Notes under the pieces: generated by a model
What the model was told of the DNA's origin: nothing
The model's database searches: none
What the model saw: only the letters and a program-made list of their open reading frames with translations
Source: an uncultured Clostridia bacterium
GTDB lineage: Bacteria > Bacillota > Clostridia > TANB77 > CAG-508
Reading direction: 5' to 3'
NCBI GenBank assembly: GCA_944386355.1
Contig: CALXAU010000005.1
Location: forward strand, 1-34,198
DNA: 34,198 nt
Shown: piece by piece, positions 13,733 through 22,256 of the stretch
Layout: each line of letters starts with the position of its first letter
Numbering within the stretch: position 1 is the first letter of the stretch
Translations under genes and position numbers: made by a program

Positions 13733-14419
13733 TTATTTACAAAATCTGTGGTTTCCAATAGTTACTGTCATTGGTCTAGACCAAATCCACTTATTTGTTG
13801 CAGTTGCTGGATTAAAATAATATATTGCTCCATAGCTTGGATCCCAGCCATTTAATGCATCTTGTGCTGCTTTTCTTGCTGTAGAGTTAGGTGTTAAATT
13901 TATTTGTCCGTCTGCTACTGCATCAAATGCTCCAGATTGGTATACAACTCCTGCTAATGTATTTGGAAATGAACTACTTTTAACCCTATTTAAACATACT
14001 GCGGCTACCGCTACTTGTCCTGCATATGGTTCTCCTCTTGCTTCTCCATAAACAACTCTACTTAAAAGATTTAAATCATTTGAATTACTAGATGTTCCAC
14101 TACTACTAGATGATGAAGAATATATCCCCATTGCCTGCAATGTTTTTGGTCCTGCAATTCCGTCTACTGATAATCCATTTTTTCTTTGAAAATATTTTAC
14201 TGCTTCTACTGTTTGACTTCCATAAATTCCGTCAATATTTCCTTTATAATATCCCCACCTTTTTAATTTAGTTTGGATTTGTGTAACTTCTGAACCTCTT
14301 GAACCATACTTAGATAAAGCTTCAACTTCATTATTTTGAAAAAATATTAAAAAAGTTATTATCCCTAAAACTATAACAAAGAATAAGCCTATTATAAATA
14401 TTTTTTTATTTTTTAACAT
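13733..14419 (-). CDS. SleB-like cell wall hydrolase with peptidoglycan-binding domain
   Basis: A 228-aa exported protein: a signal/anchor helix (about 6-27), a peptidoglycan-binding type 1 domain (about 35-97, GSEVTQIQTKLKRWGYYKG and DGIAGPKTLQAMG), a Ser-rich linker, and a SleB/CwlJ hydrolase domain (about 115-228, LSRVVYGEARGEPYAGQVAV with the likely catalytic Glu, then SGAFDAVADGQI and GAIYYFNPATATNKW). Relatives are spore cortex-lytic transglycosylases, used in germination, though non-spore wall hydrolases have the same layout. AGGTG lies 6 nt before the ATG at 14419; an in-frame GTG at 14428 overlaps that site. It stops 17 nt before yqeG. Confidence 0.92.
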   Translation of the reverse strand: MLKNKKIFIIGLFFVIVLGIITFLIFFQNNEVEALSKYGSRGSEVTQIQTKLKRWGYYKGNIDGIYGSQTVEAVKYFQRKNGLSVDGIAGPKTLQAMGIYSSSSSSSGTSSNSNDLNLLSRVVYGEARGEPYAGQVAVAAVCLNRVKSSSFPNTLAGVVYQSGAFDAVADGQINLTPNSTARKAAQDALNGWDPSYGAIYYFNPATATNKWIWSRPMTVTIGNHRFCK

Positions 14420-14588
14420 AAATCTCACCTCATAATATGTTACTATTCACAAAGCTTTGTAAATTAGCAAATGATATATTTATATATCCTTTGCCATCTA
14501 TAAAATTTTACAGCTGTGAATTGTAACCAAAATATTAATAAACATTATTTTCTATTATTTTTATCCAAAAAAGGTGAGTTTATACATT

Positions 14589-15611
14589 CTATCCACAATA
14601 TGCACATAATATTGTTTCAATACCTATTTGTAAATCTATTTCCCCAATTTTATATTTATAATCTAAATCATATAACTCTCTTAAAATTCGTCTTAATTCT
14701 TCTTCTTTGAAATACGCTACTTGCATTTTATATTTTTTTACTAAAAACATTTGATTAGGTTTTAATTCTAAACTATCTATAATATCTTTGTTTTCTTTTA
14801 TTGCTATTTTTACAATATATAATTTCTTAAAATGATTATATAATGTAACTAATATTTTTTGCAATGGTTCTTTCTCATATATTAAATTTTTTAAAACTTC
14901 TAATGCTTTAGTTATATTTTTTTTTGCTAAATTATCTGTTAAATCAAAAATAACACTTTCTATTTTTTTTGTACATAATTTATCTATATCTTGATTCTCT
15001 ATTTTCCCATTTTCTCCAGCATATTCAATTAATTTTCTAATTTCATTAATTAATTCTTGCATATTTGTTCCACAACATTCTATAAAATATTGTAAAGTTT
15101 GTTTTTCTATTTCAACATGATATGCATTACAAATTGCCTTAATTCTTTTTTCTATTTCTATGGGTTTTAGAAAATCAAAATTACACGTAACTCCTATTTT
15201 ATCTATTGTGTTGAATAATTCTTTTTTTTCAACTTCATCTTCTACAATTATTATTACTAAAGTTTCTTCTACTAGTTTTGCATTTTCTATTAAAAATGTA
15301 TTAAAATTTTCTTTTATTTTACTTAGTTGAATATTTTTCTTTTTTCCTTCTTTTTTCAATAGTCCAGTATTTTTTATAATTATTAATTTTTTTTCATATC
15401 CAAATGCTGGTGTTATTAGATGTGAATTTAATTCTTGTATATTATTTTCTTCTATTATTATTTGATTTATTCCATTAATTGTTTCTCCGAATAGATTTTT
15501 TATTTTTTTTATACAATTCTCTAATAAATATAATTCTTCTCCATAAAGTAAATATATACAGTTTAAGTTGCCTTGTTTTAAATCTCTTTCTAATTCATTT
15601 ATTGTTTTCAT
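14589..15611 (-). CDS. holA: DNA polymerase III subunit delta
   Basis: A 340-aa protein matching HolA, the clamp-loader delta subunit that opens the sliding clamp. The N-terminal region reads YLLYGEELYLLENCIKKIK, the family's conserved 'GEExYL' opening. Middle segments include FFIECCGTNMQELINEIRKL-like helices (seen as YFIECCGTNMQELINEIRKL), and the C-terminal domain contains KITKALEVLKNLI-type helices and FLVKKYKMQVAYFKEEEL. No Walker motifs are expected or seen. It starts 3 nt after ruvC, so the two are co-transcribed; the ribosome site before 15611 is weak, suggesting coupling. Between its stop and the next gene (14420-14588) I see only AT-rich DNA and a 12-bp palindrome, ACAAAGCTTTGT. Confidence 0.92.
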   Translation of the reverse strand: MKTINELERDLKQGNLNCIYLLYGEELYLLENCIKKIKNLFGETINGINQIIIEENNIQELNSHLITPAFGYEKKLIIIKNTGLLKKEGKKKNIQLSKIKENFNTFLIENAKLVEETLVIIIVEDEVEKKELFNTIDKIGVTCNFDFLKPIEIEKRIKAICNAYHVEIEKQTLQYFIECCGTNMQELINEIRKLIEYAGENGKIENQDIDKLCTKKIESVIFDLTDNLAKKNITKALEVLKNLIYEKEPLQKILVTLYNHFKKLYIVKIAIKENKDIIDSLELKPNQMFLVKKYKMQVAYFKEEELRRILRELYDLDYKYKIGEIDLQIGIETILCAYCG

Positions 15612-15614
15612 TTT

Positions 15615-16100
15615 TTATAGCCTTTCTGAAAATTTTGCAGAATGTGCATGACAAATTCCTATTGCCATACTATCTGTAATATCATCTAACTTTGGAAGTT
15701 TTTCTGTATTTAAAATCATTTTTACCATTCTTTGTACTTGTATTTTATCTGCTCTTCCATATCCCACAACTGCTTGTTTTACTTGAAGAGGTGTATATTC
15801 ATATGTTGCCAATCCATTAATTCTTGCAGTAACTAAAATTACTCCTCTTGCTTGTGCAACATTAATTGCTGTTTTTGCATTATTATTGAAAAAGAGTTCT
15901 TCTATTGACATACTGTCTGGTTTATATTCTTTTATAATTTCATTTAAATCTGTATATATCTTTTCTAATCTTAGAGGAAAAGATACTCCAGCTTTGGTTG
16001 TTATAGCTCCTGATGTTATTAATTTGAATTTATTTCCTATATAGTCAATTATGCTATAACCTGTAATTGCAAAACCAGGATCTATTCCTAAAATCCTCAT
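15615..16100 (-). CDS. ruvC: Crossover junction endodeoxyribonuclease RuvC
   Basis: A 161-aa Holliday junction resolvase. Catalytic acids are all in place: Asp7 in ILGIDPGFAITGY, Glu in SIEELFFNNNAKTA (near 67-68), and Asp in LDDITDSMAIGICHAH (near 140-143). The family's VKQAVVGYGRADKIQVQ segment is also clear. It acts as a dimer with RuvAB in recombination; ruvAB are not in this window. A short spacer (18 nt) separates it from the debranching enzyme gene upstream. Length is normal. Confidence 0.96.
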   Translation of the reverse strand: MRILGIDPGFAITGYSIIDYIGNKFKLITSGAITTKAGVSFPLRLEKIYTDLNEIIKEYKPDSMSIEELFFNNNAKTAINVAQARGVILVTARINGLATYEYTPLQVKQAVVGYGRADKIQVQRMVKMILNTEKLPKLDDITDSMAIGICHAHSAKFSERL

Positions 16101-16118
16101 TTTTGTTTTTCCTTTCTG

Positions 16119-18152
16119 TTATTCTGCTATTATTCTGTATATTTCAGCTACACTCCAGGCTTGAGCAATTGCTCCTTTTGGTAGAAAAGGTCTTTTTGAA
16201 TCATATAATTCTGAAATACTACCAATACAACCAGTTTGAGTTATTTCTTTTTCGAATGTTTTATATATATTTTGTTTAAATTTTTCAATTTTTTCTTGCA
16301 TTTCATTTTTTGCTTTTTTAGTTTTTTGAACACTTTCTATATTTTTTAATGAGTTATAATATAGACCCAAAAGCCAAGGCCATGTAATTCCTTGATGATA
16401 GCTAAAGTCTCTTCTAAATCCGTCTCCTTCATATACTTCTACATAGTTTTCTTCACCTTTTGCAAGCGTTTTTAAACCATATTTATTAAGTAATTTTTTC
16501 TCTACAGTTTCTATTATTTCTTTTGCTTCTTCTGAAGCTGGATTTATTATTGGATAACTTAAGCTTAATGCAAATAATTGGTTTGGTCTTATTTTGTTAT
16601 CTCCTAATACATCAAATAAACATTTTCTTCTTTTATTATAGAATTTAGCAACAAAAGATTTTTTACATTTGTCTGCAAGTTCTTTATATTTTTTCGCTTC
16701 TAATTTTTTTCCAAATTTTTTAGTTAATTCTTCCATTATTTTTAGTGCATTATACCATAAGCTATTTATTTCTACTGCTTTTCCATTTCTTGGTGTTACC
16801 GCAATTCCGGCATATTTCGCATCCATCCAAGTGTTTTGAGTATCTTTTGTTCCTGATGAAATTAAATAGTCTTTATCTAAATAGATATTATTGTTATCTA
16901 AATCTATTCCTTGTACATAGTTATTTATTATATTTTCTAGTTTATTATATAGCTTTTCTTTTATAAATTTTTCATCATTTGTATATTCTAAATATTTTTG
17001 TATTTGCTCAAATAATAAAAGTGAACTATCTACACTATTATATAATGGTCTATTGTCAAATCCTGAATATCCATTTGGAACTAAACCATATTTAATATCT
17101 CTTATCATTGTTAATAATATTTCTTTTGCAATTTCATATTTTTTTGTTTTTAAACATAACCCTTCAAATGCTATTAAAGTATCTCTTCCCCAATCTAAAA
17201 ACCATGGATATCCCGCAATTATTGTATGTAATCCAAAAGAAGGCCTGTATACAATAAAATTATCTATTGCTATTGAGAATAATTTCATTATTTCTTGTTT
17301 TTTTAGTTCTTCTTTTTTTTCTAAATTTCTGTCTTCTAGTATTTGCCCACTTTCTTTAAATACTTTATCTAGCCTATTTTTTTCGTTTTGAATCAAATCT
17401 TCTACATCTATTTCATCTATATTATCTTCTAATGAACATATAAAAGAAATTTTCTTTTCCTCGTTTTTATTTATTTTTATTTGAAAAGTTCCTGGAACTA
17501 TATGATTTTCTTCTGGATAAAATCCTCTTTTTTCTTCTTCTATATAAAACATATGTGAAAATATATTATTTTCGTAATTTTGATATGTTCCTTCAGATGT
17601 TTTCATATAAATTGGTGTCCATGAATTTTCATCTATAACCATTTTTATTTTGTTTTTATTTATATCTTGTCTTAGCTTAAAATTATGATCTGTATTCATT
17701 GTATGAAAATCTCTATAATTTATAACAGGTGTAAGTTTTAATGTTGCATCTTTATTTCCATTTTTTATTTTATATAAAACTCCTACTGTATTTTTTCCAT
17801 ATTCCATACATATACTTTTTTCTATTAATATATCTTCTATTTTATATGAAAATATTGGGATTTCGACTTTTTCAAATTTTTCTTGATACTCAAATCCTTT
17901 TGATATATAGTTTTGACAAATATTTGAGTAAAAATTATATTCCTTTCCCTCTATTTCTAATGCTTCATCTAATTTTGAAAGTATTAAAAATCTCCTTGCA
18001 GGTGGTGTTAATGGCGCTATTAATAATCCATGATATTTTCTTGTGTTAATTCCTATTATTGTTGAACTTGCATAACCTCCAATTCCATTTGTTATAAGCC
18101 ATTCTTTATTAAGACCTTCTTCTAGTGTAAGATTTTCCTTTGTAAATATCAT
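16119..18152 (-). CDS. Glycogen debranching enzyme (amylo-alpha-1,6-glucosidase, GDE type)
   Basis: A 677-aa cytoplasmic protein with the two-domain layout of archaeal/bacterial GDE. The N-terminal beta-rich domain opens LNKEWLITNGIGGYASST and INTRKYHGLLIAPL. The C-terminal (alpha/alpha)6 glucosidase domain (about 275-677) has YPWFLDWGRDTLIAFEGL, WMDAKYAGIAVTPRNGKAVE, RRDFSYHQGITWPWLLG and the closing AIAQAWSVAEIYRI. The enzyme should release alpha-1,6-linked glucose from glycogen or starch-derived dextrins. AAGGAGG precedes the ATG at 18152. It begins 10 nt after the YvcK-family gene; YvcK relatives affect carbon use, so the pairing may matter, but no glycogen synthesis genes are nearby. Confidence 0.94.
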   Translation of the reverse strand: MIFTKENLTLEEGLNKEWLITNGIGGYASSTIIGINTRKYHGLLIAPLTPPARRFLILSKLDEALEIEGKEYNFYSNICQNYISKGFEYQEKFEKVEIPIFSYKIEDILIEKSICMEYGKNTVGVLYKIKNGNKDATLKLTPVINYRDFHTMNTDHNFKLRQDINKNKIKMVIDENSWTPIYMKTSEGTYQNYENNIFSHMFYIEEEKRGFYPEENHIVPGTFQIKINKNEEKKISFICSLEDNIDEIDVEDLIQNEKNRLDKVFKESGQILEDRNLEKKEELKKQEIMKLFSIAIDNFIVYRPSFGLHTIIAGYPWFLDWGRDTLIAFEGLCLKTKKYEIAKEILLTMIRDIKYGLVPNGYSGFDNRPLYNSVDSSLLLFEQIQKYLEYTNDEKFIKEKLYNKLENIINNYVQGIDLDNNNIYLDKDYLISSGTKDTQNTWMDAKYAGIAVTPRNGKAVEINSLWYNALKIMEELTKKFGKKLEAKKYKELADKCKKSFVAKFYNKRRKCLFDVLGDNKIRPNQLFALSLSYPIINPASEEAKEIIETVEKKLLNKYGLKTLAKGEENYVEVYEGDGFRRDFSYHQGITWPWLLGLYYNSLKNIESVQKTKKAKNEMQEKIEKFKQNIYKTFEKEITQTGCIGSISELYDSKRPFLPKGAIAQAWSVAEIYRIIAE

Positions 18153-18162
18153 CTTTTCCTCC

Positions 18163-19770
18163 TTAATTTTTATTTAACTTTTCAAGTAATTCTGTTCTTT
18201 TTTGACTTGAGTGTTTATCTTTATATCTTTTTCCTTCTCTCTTTTCTGTTTTTTTAGGTTGTTTTTGTAACATATCTACATTTCTTCTTCTGTTTTTTTC
18301 ATCTGATTGTCTTATTGATTGTATTCTATCACTATATTTATCACTAAATTTGCTTCTTCTCTTTGAACCATGTTTTGCAATTTTAACTTTTTCTTGATTT
18401 TTGTTTTGTTTCTTTTTCATAGATTGCTTTATTTTATTTATTCGTTTTTCTTCTCTTAGTTTTGTATTTAACATCATATATTGAGGGTCATTTTGTTTAT
18501 CTTGATATTTTAAATCATCACATATTATTCCAATTATAGATGCTGCTACTAAGTTTGGATCATGTCTTATATAGTTATTTTCTATCATAGATAAGTTTCT
18601 TTGAAGACATGTTATTCCTTTTATTTTACTAATGTCTTGTTCAACTGGTTCTTGACCTTGTAAATTATATTTTTTTACAAATTCTGGTATAATTTCACCT
18701 GTATCGTAAATACAATAATCCATTATACCTTGTCCACAGTGTTCTGTTATTGCTTTAATATGATCTGATACACCATAATTATCTGTTTGACCTGGTTCTG
18801 TCATTATATTACAAATATATATTTTAGCTGCTTTACTTTCTTTTATTGCTTTTGCAACACCATTTACAAGTAAGTTTGGTATTACATTTGTATATAAGCT
18901 TCCTGGACCAATTATTATACAGTCGGCTTTTTCAATTGTTTCCAATACTCCAGGTGCTGGTCTACAATTAGATGGATTTAATGTTATTCTATTTATTTTT
19001 GTTATTTTTTCTGAAACTACCTCTGGTATTCTAGATTTTTCTTTAACCATATATCCATTTGCAAGTTCTGCTACTATTTCCATTTCTTCTAATGTTACAG
19101 GAATTACTTTTCCTATCATATTAAATATTTCATTACTGTTAATTATTGATTTTGTTATATCTCCATTTACTTCTTTCATTGCTTTAAAGTAAATATCTGA
19201 AAATTCTAAGTCTGATAATCTTCCCTCTTTAAATTTATAATGTAATAGTTTTTCTACTTCTTCTTCATCTTGTGCTAATGATACTATACTTTGTTTTATA
19301 TCTTCTAATGGCAATATTCCTAGTTCTCGTCTTGAGTTTGAAATATTTTCTCCATAATCAGATACTGTTACAATTGCAGTTAAATTTGTTGTATATTTTT
19401 TTAGTCCTTTAAGAACTGTATTTAGGCCTGTTCCTCCACCTATTATTACAATGTTTGGACCTTGATCGTATACTTTTTTATCAAATATTAATGATTTTAT
19501 ATTTATATTTTTTTTATTTCCCATTCTTTCATCTGTTGATTCTATTAATATTTCTAATGTTCTTTTATTTAAAAATATTAATCCAGAAACAATTGCTAAA
19601 AATCCTACAACAAAAATTGCTACAATTTTTGCAACTTGCTCAAAAGAAATTTCTTTTAGCACTAATATTTCAGCTATAGTGTAACATACTAGTATAATTC
19701 CAATTAAAATTAAAAACATCCACCTTTTCATTTTATTACTAGATTTAAACCATTGGAAAAAGCCCTTCAT
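18163..19770 (-). CDS. YvcK/CofD-like protein with membrane anchor and basic tail
   Basis: A 535-aa protein of the gluconeogenesis factor YvcK family (CofD-like fold), which binds nucleotide sugars and supports wall synthesis on gluconeogenic carbon. The core (about 100-430) shows NIVIIGGGTGLNTVLKGLKK, RRELGILPLEDIKQSIVSLA, CIIIGPGSLYTNVIPNLLV and YICNIMTEPGQTDNYGVSDH. Two membrane helices (about 17-37 and 46-67) precede it and a Lys/Arg-rich tail (about 435-535) follows; Bacillus YvcK has neither. The family's DDGGSSGRLRRE loop reads SDYGENISNSRRE here, so ligand binding may differ. It lies between murB and the debranching enzyme; the usual partners rapZ and whiA are missing. Confidence 0.88.
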   Translation of the reverse strand: MKGFFQWFKSSNKMKRWMFLILIGIILVCYTIAEILVLKEISFEQVAKIVAIFVVGFLAIVSGLIFLNKRTLEILIESTDERMGNKKNINIKSLIFDKKVYDQGPNIVIIGGGTGLNTVLKGLKKYTTNLTAIVTVSDYGENISNSRRELGILPLEDIKQSIVSLAQDEEEVEKLLHYKFKEGRLSDLEFSDIYFKAMKEVNGDITKSIINSNEIFNMIGKVIPVTLEEMEIVAELANGYMVKEKSRIPEVVSEKITKINRITLNPSNCRPAPGVLETIEKADCIIIGPGSLYTNVIPNLLVNGVAKAIKESKAAKIYICNIMTEPGQTDNYGVSDHIKAITEHCGQGIMDYCIYDTGEIIPEFVKKYNLQGQEPVEQDISKIKGITCLQRNLSMIENNYIRHDPNLVAASIIGIICDDLKYQDKQNDPQYMMLNTKLREEKRINKIKQSMKKKQNKNQEKVKIAKHGSKRRSKFSDKYSDRIQSIRQSDEKNRRRNVDMLQKQPKKTEKREGKRYKDKHSSQKRTELLEKLNKN

Positions 19771-19796
19771 TTTTTATCATCCTTTCTTGAGATAAC

Positions 19797-20810
19797 TTAT
19801 TCTTCTCCTATTATTTGTACTTCTAATTCTATTTCTTTATTAAATTTTTCTTTTAGTATTTTTTTTACATATTCAACTAATTCTAATACATCTTTTGCTG
19901 TTGCATTTTGCTTATTTATTATAAATCCTGCATGTTTTTCTGAAACACATGCTCCACCAATTGTTTTTCCTTTTAATCCTGCTTCATCTATAAGTTTAGC
20001 AGTTATGAAGTCATTTCCTCTCTTGAAAGTACTTCCTGCACTTGGATATTCTATTGGTTGTTTTTCTTTTCTATTTTGTAAATATTCATTCATTTGTAAT
20101 TCAATTTCTTCTTTTTTACCTTTTTCTAGCTCTAATTTTGCACCTAAAATGATTAGATCATTAGTAAAAAATATACTATGTCTATATTCAAAGTTTAATT
20201 CTTTGTTTTCAATTTCGTGTATATTTCCTTCCCTATCCATACATGTTACAGTCTTTATAATGTCTTTCATTTCTTTTCCATATGCCCCTGCATTCATTTT
20301 TATTGCTCCACCTATTGTTCCTGGTATTCCAGAGGCAAATTCTAGTCCTTTTATACTTTTTTGCGCTAATTTATGAGCTAGATTTGAAAGTTTGTTTCCA
20401 GCTCCTACTTTTATTTCTATTTTTTCTTTTTCTTGAATTTCCAGTTGTTCAATTGAAATTTCTATTACTATTCCTTTTATTCCTTTATCTCTTACTAATA
20501 CATTGCTTCCATTTCCTAAAATTGTTATTGGTATTCCATTTTCTCTTATTTTTTTATTTTCATTTATATTTCTTTCTTGATTTATTTTCTGTTCTGTTTG
20601 TTCTTCTTTTTGTGATTTTAATTGTTTTTTATTCTCTTTATTTACTTCTTGTATTATTTGTTTTAATTCCTCTATACTTTTTACTTTTATAAAACATTCG
20701 GCTTTTCCACCTATTTTAAAACTAGTGTGTTTATTCATTGGTTCATTAAAAAAAATTCTGCTTTTGTCTATTATAAAGTTTTTGTTTTCTATCCATTTTT
20801 TTAGTTCCAA
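19797..20810 (-). CDS. murB: UDP-N-acetylenolpyruvoylglucosamine reductase MurB
   Basis: A 337-aa FAD enzyme that reduces UDP-GlcNAc-enolpyruvate to UDP-MurNAc in peptidoglycan synthesis. Motifs are NKHTSFKIGGKAECFIKV, ILGNGSNVLVRDKGIKG (FAD site), GLEFASGIPGTIGGAIKMNAGAYG, FEYRHSIF, the proton-donor region PSAGSTFKRG and the C-terminal Glu in ELEVQIIGEE. I chose the TTG at 20810: AGGAG lies 8 nt upstream, and the protein then begins MELKKWIENK. The in-frame ATG at 20843 is part of a dispersed family B repeat and lacks a proper site. A low-complexity Gln/Lys/Glu insert (about residues 62-86) sits between IIQEVNKENK and GIPITILG. It is followed after 26 nt by the YvcK-family gene. Confidence 0.95.
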   Translation of the reverse strand: MELKKWIENKNFIIDKSRIFFNEPMNKHTSFKIGGKAECFIKVKSIEELKQIIQEVNKENKKQLKSQKEEQTEQKINQERNINENKKIRENGIPITILGNGSNVLVRDKGIKGIVIEISIEQLEIQEKEKIEIKVGAGNKLSNLAHKLAQKSIKGLEFASGIPGTIGGAIKMNAGAYGKEMKDIIKTVTCMDREGNIHEIENKELNFEYRHSIFFTNDLIILGAKLELEKGKKEEIELQMNEYLQNRKEKQPIEYPSAGSTFKRGNDFITAKLIDEAGLKGKTIGGACVSEKHAGFIINKQNATAKDVLELVEYVKKILKEKFNKEIELEVQIIGEE

Positions 20811-20833
20811 AAAAATCACTCCTAAATTTATTT

Positions 20834-20967
20834 TAAAATTCATTTCTTTCTCGCTTCACTTAGAAAGCACATATAGTTATGAAAGCTTTTTCCTTCATAC
20901 TAAAATTCATTCTTTTCTCGCTTCGCTCGAAAAGCACACATAGTTATGAAATCTTTTTCTTTCATTT
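20834..20967. repeat. Family B hairpin repeats, copies B1 and B2 in tandem
   Basis: Two copies, about 20834-20899 and 20901-20967. Each has a hairpin (B1 CTTTCT/AGAAAG around a 10-nt loop at 20846-20867; B2 CTTTTC/GAAAAG around an 11-nt loop at 20912-20934) followed by CACAYATAGTTATGAAA and a T-rich tail. They fill the gap between the prepilin-like gene and murB. Confidence 0.75.
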
Positions 20968-20976
20968 TAATATTAC

Positions 20977-21309
20977 TTAATTTTCTTCTTTAGAATATGT
21001 ATATAAAGGTTTTCCTGTTTTTGTTACTAGTTTTGTATTATTTATTACCTCTCCTGTTTTATAATTTACTATATATGTACTTTTACTGTTTTCTACACCT
21101 ATTTCTTCAAGTTCGTTTTGTTCTAGTAAATAATAGTCTTCTTCATTTCCCTTTTTTTGTATTTGTTCTTCTTCTGTAGATTTTTTAGAATTTATTTCTT
21201 GTATTATTTCGTCGATTTGTATTCCTTCGTCTAAAAGTGTTTTTCCAGGCAAGCTCTCCTTTGTTATATTTGCTTTTGTATATGTTTCATATACTGCATG
21301 TTGTATCAT
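20977..21309 (-). pseudogene. Displaced C-terminal part of the prepilin-like gene
   Basis: Read in this frame the protein is about 110 aa (MIQHAVYETYTKANITKESL onward, ending LYTYSKEEN), with Glu/Gln-rich middle part and a beta-rich end (TYIVNYKTGEVIN). The same frame stays open upstream to about 21353 and reads GTDSVQEKADIAELT before the Met. This is the natural continuation of the prepilin stem GITLVTLVITI...SITGGIK encoded in the next frame: 'KADIAEL' stems follow such leaders in Clostridia pseudopilins. One extra base near 21353-21356 (in TTCCGCTTTA) explains the break. It is annotated as a fragment; independent translation from the Met at 21309 has no good ribosome site. Confidence 0.65.
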
Positions 21310-22075
21310 AGTAAGTTCTGCTATGTCTGCTTTTTCTTGAACACTGTCTGTTCCGCTTTATTCCTCCTGTTATTGATATTGAGGCAATTATTAATAACAC
21401 TACTATTGTAATTACTAGTGTAACTAATGTAATTCCTTCGTTTTTTCTTTGGTTTTGCATTTTTCTTTCCATTCTCCTTTTTTCTTTTTCTATAAGTCTA
21501 TTTGTTTCTTCGTTATATGTTACTTCATCAATTTCTCCTGAGTCTAATAATTCTTTCCATTCTGAAAGTTCTTTTTCTATTTTGGCTTTTCTTTTTTCTT
21601 CTTTATCATCTGTTGCTTCAGTTTTATATGAATAAAACCATTCTGTATTTTTTATTGTTTTTCTATTAGGTTTTCTATATTCAATTTTATGTATTTCGTT
21701 TTTTTGCCTTATTACACTTCCTGCTTTCATGTACATTCCACATTCCATGGAAAGAGAAATAAATGTTAGAAATGGTGGGGCAAAAAATTCTATTAATACT
21801 GCTCCTAATCCTATTAAATATCCTACTATTACTTCTGGTTGATTTGTAAGATTGAATATTATCATTATTACTGAACCCATGGCTAATATAAATTGCGCAA
21901 TTCCTAACATTAATGCAAGATTTGTATAATTATAAAAAAAGTCTAATTCTCCATTTACTATTGCTCCAAGACTTGTAGCAAATTGTATTAATAGTAAAAT
22001 TACAAGTATCATTTTTAATGCTCCTACTCCAAAAAGAGCATACCCAAATATTTCATTTATTTTTTTTAAAATCAT
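21287..22075 (-). CDS. Four-helix SHOCT protein fused to a prepilin-type leader (frameshifted at the end)
   Basis: A 262-aa reading frame. Residues 1-120 hold about four membrane helices. A T-E-WFY motif (NTEWFYSYK, near 146) follows, then a SHOCT-like short domain (ELSEWKELLDSGEIDEVTYN, about 172-200). A basic stretch leads into a type IV prepilin-like leader and helix, NEGITLVTLVITIVVLLIIA (about 214-233). The last about 30 residues after SITGGIK (IKRNRQCSRKSRHS...) are out of frame; a single-base change near 21355 would join this to the 110-aa fragment at 20977-21309. Either the two halves were separate genes now fused, or this is a real fusion. A GGGGAA site precedes the ATG at 22075. A prepilin peptidase gene lies in the same strand run at 12457-13206. 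Confidence 0.75.
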   Translation of the reverse strand: MILKKINEIFGYALFGVGALKMILVILLLIQFATSLGAIVNGELDFFYNYTNLALMLGIAQFILAMGSVIMIIFNLTNQPEVIVGYLIGLGAVLIEFFAPPFLTFISLSMECGMYMKAGSVIRQKNEIHKIEYRKPNRKTIKNTEWFYSYKTEATDDKEEKRKAKIEKELSEWKELLDSGEIDEVTYNEETNRLIEKEKRRMERKMQNQRKNEGITLVTLVITIVVLLIIASISITGGIKRNRQCSRKSRHSRTYYDTTCSI

Positions 22076-22256
22076 CTCTTGTTCCCCTTTTATTTTTCTT
22101 TACATGTGAATATAACTTTTTTTAATTTATAAATTTAAAATACTTTTATCATACTACTATTATTTTAAAATTTAATTTATCTATTTTATATATTTATAAG
22201 TATATGTTATTTTTACTTTTTTGTAAATAACAATACGTTAAAATAATGAACTTTTT

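Noticed and set aside
14430-14588. A SigG-type sporulation promoter before the SleB-like gene (TGAATA and CATATTA are present).
   Set aside because: The two boxes are only 4 nt apart rather than 17-18, so they cannot serve as a -35/-10 pair.
20811-20843. ATG at 20843 as the start of murB.
   Set aside because: It lies in a dispersed repeat and has the AGGAG site downstream of it; the TTG at 20810 fits better.
20834-20967. Tandem family B repeats considered as a CRISPR array.
   Set aside because: Only two units, no unique spacers between identical repeats, the same sequence recurs elsewhere singly or in pairs, and no cas genes are present.
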